Positions 57,268-64,000 of a DNA stretch of 64,000 bases are shown one piece after another. The DNA lies in contig JACQZP010000016.1 in the NCBI GenBank assembly GCA_016213825.1, positions 62,001-126,000 of the forward strand, read 5' to 3'. The stretch's first letter is position 1. The number at the start of each line of letters is the position of its first letter. The stretch comes from Acetobacterium woodii (GTDB lineage Bacteria; Bacillota; Clostridia; Eubacteriales; Eubacteriaceae). Both the position numbers and the translations under genes were made by a program. The notes under the pieces are model-generated. The model ran no database searches, was not told the origin of the DNA, and worked only from the letters and a program-made list of their open reading frames with translations.

Positions 57268-58898
57268 TGCGGTTTGTCCTCCTCGCTTACGGGCTTTTTG
57301 TGCTCATCCTGATCAACAATTTTTCGAAACTTATTTAAATAAATTCGCCTGCTGAATATAACAATAATGATAAAAACGATAATAATGATCCCAACGACGG
57401 TTAACAGAAACACATTCCCTGCCGTAAACAACTTTGCCAGATTATATTCCGGTGGTTTCTGGTAGGCGTACTGATCATCCACCGGTTCTTCATTATAAGC
57501 CAATGAAACCGGCATCCCATTGAGACGAATTTCCCCTGATCCGCTTTGAATGGTATTCTGTCCGATGCTCCAGTAATTCTCCAGATTTTTATAATCGGTT
57601 AACGACAGCCATTTATTGTTGATCACTTCAACCTGGTCAGTTAAAGCCGCCTCATCTTTCGGCAAAGATAAAACAATGGCGGTGCTGATGGGATAATTTC
57701 TAAAATTCCGGGGTTGACTTTGAGTATTCACCACCGTTTCCAGATCAATCCCCAGACTGGCTCGATTGAGCGCCCAGGTTTCATTTCCAGCGGGGATGAT
57801 TTGCGTAGCTTGAACTGGATCCGATATAATAATGCCTGATGAGAATGCATTGAGCGGGGTAAGTGAATTGAAATCATCAAAAAAAAGATCTTCTCCAGTT
57901 ACCAAACCCAATGGGTAAATTCTATTTTCCACCATTTTATTCATCATGGCATACATTTTCTCGGCCAAAGCCGTATCACTGTCAGAGACGGTTTCCGGGC
58001 TGGGACGATGAATGAGAATGGTACCATTTCGCGATTGAACATAACGTAGCACCTGGTAAAACCGTGCCATTGCCGGATAATCCATATTGTCATCAATGAG
58101 CACCACACCTAAAGCAAAGGGAATCCCACTGGCATAAAAAGCATCACTCATGGCAACCACCTGATTCAAGTCTGAAAAGGGATAAATTCCCGGAACCAGT
58201 ACGAGCATGCTGACAGCAGCACTGGGTGTGAGCCAATTTTTAAGAAGATCCCCGAGACAAAGTTGAAAACTTTGATTGCCAATATAGGTGGGGACAACGG
58301 TTATGTTATTAAGCTTTACCGAAAAGGGATACCGCTTTTCGCCCGCCACAATGGTTGCTTCTCCAATACTGGGTAACTGGTTAATTACCCGTAAATCCTC
58401 CACCCAGATGCTGTTGATGGTCATCTCGCCTTTGTTCAAAGACACCGTTCGCCCCATCTGGCATTCTATTGAAAGCCCCTCCAGTCCGGGCAGCAATCCG
58501 GTTGAGATAAAACCGATATATACTATTTCCCCGGAAAATTTCTGACAATCCAATCGGAAGGATTCATTGTCGATGGCATTCTCGGAATTTTTTAAGATAA
58601 TCACTTTTTGATAATCCATCATCCGCCCCGCCTGATAATCATCAATCATTGTTATTTCCGCTGTCTGGGTTAGGTCTGAAAGTAGGGTTTCCAACGAATT
58701 AAGATTATTGCTGTTGGCGGTACCAATGCCCAAGTTATCAAAGATGACCAGTACCTCCTTTGGTTCCATCATATTATTCCCGGTTATCTCATTTTGCGCC
58801 GCATTTACTTGAATCATATTTTCCTGGTCATTTAGCCCAGTCATTGGCACCAGAATGAAAACCAGCACCAAAAAGATCAACTTTTTTCGTTTCATCAT
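57264..58898 (-). CDS. Secreted membrane-anchored protein of the EPS cluster (DUF2334-like, putative)
   Basis: 544 aa. Signal peptide (residues 1-25), a long extracellular part, one C-terminal membrane helix (about 500-522) and a charged tail. The middle (about 230-400: VPGIYPFSDLNQVVAM, SGIPFALGVVLIDDN, NGTILIHRPS) resembles deacetylase-like DUF2334/NodB-fold barrels, with HRPS in place of the usual zinc residues, but this match is weak. It may modify or bind the nascent polysaccharide. Overlaps the neighbours on both sides by 4 nt. I do not recognise it with certainty. Confidence 0.65.
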   Translation of the reverse strand: MMKRKKLIFLVLVFILVPMTGLNDQENMIQVNAAQNEITGNNMMEPKEVLVIFDNLGIGTANSNNLNSLETLLSDLTQTAEITMIDDYQAGRMMDYQKVIILKNSENAIDNESFRLDCQKFSGEIVYIGFISTGLLPGLEGLSIECQMGRTVSLNKGEMTINSIWVEDLRVINQLPSIGEATIVAGEKRYPFSVKLNNITVVPTYIGNQSFQLCLGDLLKNWLTPSAAVSMLVLVPGIYPFSDLNQVVAMSDAFYASGIPFALGVVLIDDNMDYPAMARFYQVLRYVQSRNGTILIHRPSPETVSDSDTALAEKMYAMMNKMVENRIYPLGLVTGEDLFFDDFNSLTPLNAFSSGIIISDPVQATQIIPAGNETWALNRASLGIDLETVVNTQSQPRNFRNYPISTAIVLSLPKDEAALTDQVEVINNKWLSLTDYKNLENYWSIGQNTIQSGSGEIRLNGMPVSLAYNEEPVDDQYAYQKPPEYNLAKLFTAGNVFLLTVVGIIIIVFIIIVIFSRRIYLNKFRKIVDQDEHKKPVSEEDKPQ

Positions 58899-60502
58899 CT
58901 GTAGCCTCCCTGATCATCCTGATTGCCTTTATTAAAGAAGATCTTCTTCTGAGCTTCCCAATCCACTTTTCGCAATTTTTTTTCAAACCAGTGAATCAGT
59001 TTTCCTAAAACGACAAATGAAACCAGATCAAAGGTAAGGGAGAAAATAAATAGTCGTCCCAGAGAATCCATGTCTCCAGAAGTGATGATTGAAAAATATA
59101 ATTGCCAGAGACCGATAAAGAGCCAGGTCATCAGTCCGATAAACCGCAGTGTGTTTCGTTCATTTTTTTCAATAATACCGGTTCGGAAATTTCGCACATA
59201 GACGACGATAATCATACCCATCCAGATGGTCACAAATCCAAAATTTCCAGGCATTATCTCCGACTTGAAGGTACTCCAGATCGTAAAAAATTTGGTTTGT
59301 GTTCCCGGCGGATAGCCCTGGGCGATTTCATAATTACCGAGCCAGGAAGGCCGGATATTAAAACTGCTGTCAACGGCTTGATTGAGCATGCTATATAATT
59401 GATTGGGATTGCCCGCATAATAAACGGCAACACTCACCGGATTAAATTTCTTGAAAAAATTATTTTGCATTTCAGAACTATTCATGGTTGCTGGAGAAAT
59501 CGCCTCATAGTAAGAACTTCCAGTTAAGACTGCATATTGAGGATTGATTCCAAAATATTCCAGAGCTGTTTCCGGATTCTCAGCAGTCATCAAAACGCCG
59601 CGGGTCATACTGTGATATTTACTGAGGTTTGTCAAACCATTGGGCATAAAAATCCAGCCCGCCAGTGATACCACAATCAACAAACTACCACAAATCCGAC
59701 AAAGATCTTTGTATCGCTTTCGGGGATTCACATATTTCAGGTTGAATCCCAAAATCCCCAGACAAACACCCAAAAAAGCATACTGCTGATTGAGCAAACA
59801 AAAAAGCAAGCTGCTTAAAAAAAATAAGCTGACCAGCAGAAAATCATTGAGTTTTTCCTGCCCCATTACAATGAGGGAGGTTCCCAGAATGATGATCAAA
59901 AAAAAGCTGAGGGCCTGGGTATAAAAGGAATTGATCCAGACCGTATAGGCGGTATCCCCAAAAATAACAACCCCCAAAGCGACAACTGCATAGGTCCATT
60001 TTGAACGCTTGCCATAGGTTACTGTTTCGAATAATAAATACATGGCCAGAAGATAAAATATTGTAATTACAGCGGCGTAAAACCGCATATCAAACAGCCA
60101 GTCCCAAGTAAAGGCCATGTCCAGTCTCTTTCCCGTGAGAATAAAGGGCGTCTGAGCGGTGATCTGGATATTGGTGGCATCGTTATAATACTGCCTGATC
60201 CCCCAGTCCTTTTGAAAATACGCCATCGATTCTTGGGGACTCAATTCTCCCAGATCATATAAATCACTTCCAGCAATAACCCCAGCAGTGCTGCCATCAT
60301 CGCCCATTCCAATAACCGGATTAAGATATAAAACAAAACAGAGCAGTCCAAATAAAACAAGAATACCCAACACCGAAGGTCTTAGGAGGTAGGTAAAAAT
60401 CCAGATACCGATTTTTTCATGCATCTTTTTTGAATCCACAGGGATTTTCCTTGAATCGATTACATTATTGTTATTATTTTTGCCGTTGATGTCTTTATCC
60501 AT
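58895..60502 (-). CDS. Multi-pass membrane protein of the EPS cluster
   Basis: 535 aa, starting at ATG 60502 after GGGAAGGGATC. The N-terminus is rich in Asn (KNNNNN). There are about ten to twelve membrane helices (for example near 35-55, 125-150, 160-185, 190-250 and 410-500) and an extracellular region (about 55-115, and 300-400). It has no glycosyltransferase motif that I can see. It could be a flippase, polymerase or modifying protein. First gene of the cluster; a probable promoter is TTGGGT-17-TATACA just upstream. Confidence 0.65.
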   Translation of the reverse strand: MDKDINGKNNNNNVIDSRKIPVDSKKMHEKIGIWIFTYLLRPSVLGILVLFGLLCFVLYLNPVIGMGDDGSTAGVIAGSDLYDLGELSPQESMAYFQKDWGIRQYYNDATNIQITAQTPFILTGKRLDMAFTWDWLFDMRFYAAVITIFYLLAMYLLFETVTYGKRSKWTYAVVALGVVIFGDTAYTVWINSFYTQALSFFLIIILGTSLIVMGQEKLNDFLLVSLFFLSSLLFCLLNQQYAFLGVCLGILGFNLKYVNPRKRYKDLCRICGSLLIVVSLAGWIFMPNGLTNLSKYHSMTRGVLMTAENPETALEYFGINPQYAVLTGSSYYEAISPATMNSSEMQNNFFKKFNPVSVAVYYAGNPNQLYSMLNQAVDSSFNIRPSWLGNYEIAQGYPPGTQTKFFTIWSTFKSEIMPGNFGFVTIWMGMIIVVYVRNFRTGIIEKNERNTLRFIGLMTWLFIGLWQLYFSIITSGDMDSLGRLFIFSLTFDLVSFVVLGKLIHWFEKKLRKVDWEAQKKIFFNKGNQDDQGGYR

Positions 60503-60671
60503 GATCCCTTCCCCCTGTTTTATAAAAGCACCATCAGCCAGGAGCTTTTGTTTGTTAAATTCTGTATAGTATATCATAGTGTTTTACCCAATACACCTCT
60601 ATAAAATCATTTAGTTACCGGACAACCGCTATTTCCTTTCGTATATTCACAGTTGTTTCAGGAAAACGCCA

Positions 60672-60700
60672 TTGCTTTTGAAGATTCAATTGATTATAAT
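60672..60700 (+). promoter_or_regulatory. Promoter of the CoA-disulfide reductase gene
   Basis: -35 TTGCTT (60672-60677), 17-nt spacer, perfect -10 TATAAT (60695-60700). Downstream, AATCG (60718-60722) and CGATT (60739-60743) form an inverted pair that could be an ArsR operator. Confidence 0.6.
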
Positions 60701-60761
60701 GTATTTAATGCGGATCGAATCGTTTCGCAAAACTAAAGCGATTTAAATAAAGGAGAAAACC

Positions 60762-62138
60762 ATGAAAATAATCGTCATAGGTGCAGTTGCGGGTGGCACG
60801 TCTGCGGCGGCCAAGGCACGTCGAAACAATGATTCTGCAGAAATTACTATCTATGAAAAAGATCAGGATATTTCCTATTCCGGGTGTGGTCTTCCTTATT
60901 TTATCGGGGGCAAGGTTTCTTCCATTATGGAATTAACACCCCGTACAACCGAGTTTTTTAAATCTAAATATAATATCGACATTCATATCCGCCATGAGGT
61001 ATTAAAAATTGATATTCCCACTAAAACTTTAGTGATTAAAAATCTGGAATCCGGTGCGGTTTTTAACGATCGTTATGATAAGCTGATCATCAGTACCGGC
61101 GCTCAGGCTTTTGTCCCACCAATCAAAGGAATTGACAATGACAACGTCTTTTTTCTGAGAAATGTTCAAGATGCCCTCGCCATAAAATCCTTTATCGACA
61201 ACCATCATCCTCAGACTGCCGTTGTCGTGGGGACAGGGTTTATTGGCTTTGAAGTGATGGAAAGTCTGATGGAAAACAACATCAAGGTAACATTGGTTGA
61301 ACGGGCAGGGAAACTCACGCCAAACCTGGATGAAGATATGTCCCAATATCTTGAAACGATGTTAATCAAAAAAGAAATCCCGGTTCTCAAGAATGCCAAT
61401 GTGGTTGAGGCCACAAATACCGGTGTCGTTTTAGAAGATGGTACCGTTATCGATAGTGATATGATTATTGTGGCCACTGGCGTTAAACCCAATGTCGCCC
61501 TGGCCAAGGAAGCCGGACTCCTTTTGGGCGTAACCGGTGCCATCCGGGTGGACGAACGGATGATGACCATTGATACGGATATCTATGCCTGTGGCGACTG
61601 TATCGAAACCTGGTCAGCGATTACGAAGCGACCACATTATCGACCATTGGGATCAACCGCCAATAAAACCGGCCGAATCTGCGGCGATAACATCACGGGG
61701 GGTAATGTGCTGTATCCTGGCAACCTGAGTACCGGCATTTTTAAAGTGTTTGATATCAGTGTGGCCAGCACTGGTCTCTCAGAAACTGAAGCAATAAATT
61801 TAGGCTTTGATATTGAAATTTCTCACAATATCAAACCGAATCTCCCTGGCTATTTGGGCGGCCAGGAAATGTTAATTAAAGGCATCGCCGACCGGACAAC
61901 CAAAAAAATTCTGGGAGTCCAAATCATTGGCCATGAAGGTGTGGATAAACGCTTGGATGTATTTGTCACGCTGATCACCTATGGTGCCACAGTGGATGAG
62001 ATCTTCAATCTGGATTTGGGTTATGCCCCACCATTTTCAACCACCAAGGATCCCGTTCACTATACTGGGATGATTTTAGACAATGCCATCAACAAGGGAC
62101 GAAAACTGATAACGCCCCAGAGCTTAAAAAAAAACTGA
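60762..62138 (+). CDS. CoA-disulfide reductase / NADH oxidase-like flavoprotein
   Basis: 458 aa in this frame. FAD site VIGAVAGGTSAAAKARR (residue 5 on), single active-site cysteine in SYSGCGLPYFIGG (Cys43 region), NAD(P)H site VVGTGFIGFEVMESL, and second FAD contact IYACGDCIE. Enzymes of this type reduce CoA disulfide or per- and polysulfides with NAD(P)H. The C-terminal dimer domain ends with LGYAPPFSTTKDPVHYTGM. Full-length CoADR-Rhd proteins carry a C-terminal rhodanese domain; here the frame stops after A9, and the rhodanese follows in the -1 frame. An ArsR gene follows. Confidence 0.9.
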   Translation: MKIIVIGAVAGGTSAAAKARRNNDSAEITIYEKDQDISYSGCGLPYFIGGKVSSIMELTPRTTEFFKSKYNIDIHIRHEVLKIDIPTKTLVIKNLESGAVFNDRYDKLIISTGAQAFVPPIKGIDNDNVFFLRNVQDALAIKSFIDNHHPQTAVVVGTGFIGFEVMESLMENNIKVTLVERAGKLTPNLDEDMSQYLETMLIKKEIPVLKNANVVEATNTGVVLEDGTVIDSDMIIVATGVKPNVALAKEAGLLLGVTGAIRVDERMMTIDTDIYACGDCIETWSAITKRPHYRPLGSTANKTGRICGDNITGGNVLYPGNLSTGIFKVFDISVASTGLSETEAINLGFDIEISHNIKPNLPGYLGGQEMLIKGIADRTTKKILGVQIIGHEGVDKRLDVFVTLITYGATVDEIFNLDLGYAPPFSTTKDPVHYTGMILDNAINKGRKLITPQSLKKN

Positions 62139-62398
62139 TCTCAGGGAAATCCTACCAGATCATCGACACCCGGGTCCCTGAACAGTATGCGGCCGGGCAT
62201 TTACCTGATGCAATCAACCTGCCTCATGAGTTGCTCCGGGAAAAGCTTGATCAGCTAGATCCCACCCGGCCCATCGTTACTTATTGCAATAAAGGGGTGA
62301 CCGGCAATGCCACCCAGAATATTTTACTCAACCATAATTTTAAAAACGTTTATAATCTTTCCGGTGGCTATCAGTTTTATGATGCCACCGGGAATTAA
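62132..62398 (+). CDS. Rhodanese domain continued in the -1 frame
   Basis: About 88 codons that read KLISGKSYQIIDTRVPEQYA, then GHLPDAINLPHELL, the active-site loop YCNKGVTGN with the catalytic Cys, and NLSGGYQFYD, ending TAA at 62398. This is a complete small rhodanese domain. It has no start codon with a ribosome binding site. It is joined to the flavoprotein by the A9 run at 62126-62134. A -1 slip there gives a continuous fusion like known CoADR-Rhd proteins. Rhodanese domains carry persulfide sulfur. Alternatives are a real frameshift mutation or a homopolymer error. Confidence 0.8.
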   Translation, partial: KLISGKSYQIIDTRVPEQYAAGHLPDAINLPHELLREKLDQLDPTRPIVTYCNKGVTGNATQNILLNHNFKNVYNLSGGYQFYDATGN

Positions 62399-62414
62399 CA
62401 GAAAGAGGCTATTT

Positions 62415-62711
62415 ATGAATGCTGATGATGTTTCAGTAAAAATCTTCAAAGCGTTGGGACATCCGGTTCGCTTACAAATCGTGAAATTTCTTTTAATTGA
62501 GCCCCAATGTGTATGCGTACTCAATCAGTTGTTTGATTACAGTCAGGCGAATCTCTCCCAACATTTAAAAATACTCCGGGAAGCCGGCGTATTGGACAAT
62601 CAAAAAATTGGAGTGGAGATGCATTATCGGGTAAAATTAAAAGGTATTGAAAAACTCCTCGCGGCCATGGATCTAACCGCCGCTGAGTATTTCAACACCC
62701 TAGAATTTTAA
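62415..62711 (+). CDS. ArsR family transcriptional regulator
   Basis: 98 aa, starting at ATG 62415 after AAAGAGGCTATTT. Winged-helix regulator with IFKALGHPVRLQIVKFL, then ECVCxL-like QCVCVLNQLF (CxC near residue 29-31), and the recognition helix YSQANLSQHLKILREAGVL. The CxC is the usual metal or thiol sensing place in helix 3. Because it follows a CoADR-rhodanese gene by 16 nt, sensing of persulfide or thiol stress is a plausible inference; arsenic or other metals are an alternative. Confidence 0.9.
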   Translation: MNADDVSVKIFKALGHPVRLQIVKFLLIEPQCVCVLNQLFDYSQANLSQHLKILREAGVLDNQKIGVEMHYRVKLKGIEKLLAAMDLTAAEYFNTLEF

Positions 62712-62750
62712 TTTATGTCGTTTTTACCTAAGATTGCTTGTTAGACACCA

Positions 62751-62882
62751 TACCGATCAATTATTAATCGGTTGTTTGCGCGCAATTCGTACAACTGCGA
62801 AGTAAGTGCTATCAAATACGCTAGCTTTTGACCGCAACTGTTCGCCTTGAAGCAAACATCAGGATCTAATAATTGTCGGTAC
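62751..62882. repeat. Palindromic repeat class B, copy 2
   Basis: 132 nt. Ends TACCGATCAATTATTA (62751-62766) and TAATAATTGTCGGTA (62868-62882) are near-perfect inverted copies. Inner GTTGTTTGC/GCAAACA arms. It lies between the convergent arsR-like and galE genes, 23 nt from the galE stop; a long hairpin could act as a terminator. Confidence 0.8.
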
Positions 62883-62905
62883 TACTTTTATTCTTCTATG
62901 TTTTT

Positions 62906-63895
62906 TTAAACTTCATAGCCCTGGGGATGGTTTAAATGCCATTTCCAGGCTGTTTTTATGATATTGTCTAAATCAGAATGTTCGGGTGACCAGCTCAGTT
63001 CTTGCTTGGCTTTTTCTGATGAAGCAATCAGCGTTGCCGGATCGCCGGGACGACGCTCGGCCATCGCTACTTTAAATTCTCGGCCAGTGAGTTCCTTTGT
63101 CTTTTCAATAACTTCCTTCACTGAAAAACCCTTGCCATCACCTAGATTATAAATATTACTGTCACCACCGGACATCAGTTTTTCCATTCCTAAAATGTGG
63201 GCCGAGGCAATGTCCAGTACGTGGATATAATCTCGGACACAACTGCCATCTGGGGTATTGTAGTCTTCACCAAAAATGCTGATCTTTTCCCGGAGTCCCA
63301 AAGCAGTCTGTAAAATCAGCGGAATCAAATGGGTTTCCGGATCATGATCCTCACCGATTTCTCCGGTCGAGTGGGCTCCGGCGGCATTAAAATAACGGAA
63401 GACCATAGACTTTAAGCCGTAGGCCACATCCATCCATTTCAGCATTTTTTCCACGGTCAGCTTTGTTTCTCCATAGGTATTGGTTGGATTTTTTTCAGTT
63501 TCTTCAGTGATCGGCAGGATCTTCGGCTCGCCATAAACAGCTGCTGAGGATGAAAAAACAAACTTTTTAATATTATATTCAACCATGGTTTCCAACAGAC
63601 ATAAGGTACCATAGACATTATTATGGTAGTATTTAATTGGCTGTTCCATCGATTCGCCAACCAACGAATTGGCACAAAAATGCATGACGCAGCCAATGGT
63701 GTGTTCTTCAAAAACTCTTTTCAATAAAATCTGATCCCGGATATCCCCTTCAATAACTGTCACATTTTCAGGTACTGCTCCCCCATGTCCGGTTGAGAAA
63801 TTATCCACTACAACCACATCGTATTGACGCTCCACTAGGGCTCTGACCACGTGTGAGCCAATATATCCTGCGCCTCCGCAGACGAGTATTTTCAT
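62906..63895 (-). CDS. galE: UDP-glucose 4-epimerase
   Basis: 329 aa. Extended short-chain dehydrogenase. NAD loop GGAGYIGSHVVRAL at residue 7, SSSAAVYGE (near 115), catalytic YGETK (YxxxK, near 141), and RYFNAAGA, GSCVRDYIHV and RRPGDP are all typical. It makes UDP-galactose from UDP-glucose. Start ATG 63895. It lies on the same strand as and about 2.4 kb from the EPS cluster, separated by plus-strand genes. Confidence 0.95.
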   Translation of the reverse strand: MKILVCGGAGYIGSHVVRALVERQYDVVVVDNFSTGHGGAVPENVTVIEGDIRDQILLKRVFEEHTIGCVMHFCANSLVGESMEQPIKYYHNNVYGTLCLLETMVEYNIKKFVFSSSAAVYGEPKILPITEETEKNPTNTYGETKLTVEKMLKWMDVAYGLKSMVFRYFNAAGAHSTGEIGEDHDPETHLIPLILQTALGLREKISIFGEDYNTPDGSCVRDYIHVLDIASAHILGMEKLMSGGDSNIYNLGDGKGFSVKEVIEKTKELTGREFKVAMAERRPGDPATLIASSEKAKQELSWSPEHSDLDNIIKTAWKWHLNHPQGYEV

Positions 63896-63957
63896 CGCTA
63901 TTCCTCGATTCTATTTTTATTAACAAATTATCTTTATTATAGATCTTTTTTCAAAAA

Positions 63958-63983
63958 AAAGAAACCCCGAAGGGTTTCTGATA
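63958..63983. terminator. Hairpin at the right edge
   Basis: GAAACCC/GGGTTTC stem (63961-63978) with a CGAA loop and A-rich 5' side. It probably ends a gene beyond the window. Confidence 0.6.
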
Positions 63984-64000
63984 ATTTATTTGTCAGTAAA

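Overview
The window looks like chromosomal DNA from a low-to-moderate GC, Gram-positive anaerobe of the Clostridia (Eubacteriales). An Acetobacterium-like acetogen is my best guess, but this is inference. Support: strong GGAGG ribosome binding sites, frequent TTG/GTG starts, a T-box leader, a SpoIIE-type phosphatase, an ECF vitamin transporter, a sensory-type [FeFe]-hydrogenase, citramalate-based isoleucine synthesis and a sigma-D-like motility promoter. I see no prophage, insertion sequence, CRISPR array, rRNA or replication origin.

Layout. 1-4.2 kb: an edge gene fragment, a zinc-ribbon/TPR surface-type protein, tRNA-Leu(CAG), a DUF1294 membrane protein and glyA. 4.2-7.8 kb: molybdenum/tungsten cofactor genes (MOSC protein, moaC and moaA on minus; a MoeB/HesA-like E1 enzyme and mogA on plus). 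7.9-10.5 kb: a PC4-like DNA-binding protein, a glutaredoxin, upp and an APC permease. 10.7-13.8 kb: a three-gene putative H2-sensing module (2Fe-2S protein, [FeFe]-hydrogenase with PAS domain, SpoIIE phosphatase). 14-17 kb: an HD-GYP protein and motAB. 17.3-21 kb: potABCD. 21-27 kb: a Na+/H+ antiporter, small stress-type proteins and two tandem ClC paralogues. 27-31.4 kb: a class II aldolase, a GGDEF protein and a large chemoreceptor.

31.9-43.2 kb is a branched-chain amino acid block on the minus strand: promoter, T-box, ilvC, leuA, cimA, leuC, leuB, ilvD, ilvB. There is no leuD and no acetolactate synthase small subunit. 43-51.6 kb: a DUF362/ferredoxin protein, tadA, a surface 5'-nucleotidase whose anchor signal seems frameshifted, a probable pantothenate ECF transporter next to coaBC, a split ThrE-type exporter and a GH8-like lipoprotein.

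51.7-60.5 kb is a six-gene exopolysaccharide cluster: membrane protein, secreted protein, family 2 glycosyltransferase, BcsB-like protein, a GGDEF-like protein with a dead active site but intact I-site, and UDP-GlcNAc 2-epimerase. With the convergent GH8-like lipoprotein and nearby galE it resembles the Listeria Pss (ManNAc/Gal) system. 60.7-64 kb: a CoA-disulfide reductase-like enzyme with a rhodanese domain split by a frameshift at an A9 run, an ArsR regulator and galE.

Two families of intergenic palindromic repeats occur. Four class A copies (about 86-117 nt) all sit between same-strand genes inside apparent operons. Class B has two clear copies and one short related one. The class A copies create false reading-frame extensions of neighbouring genes.
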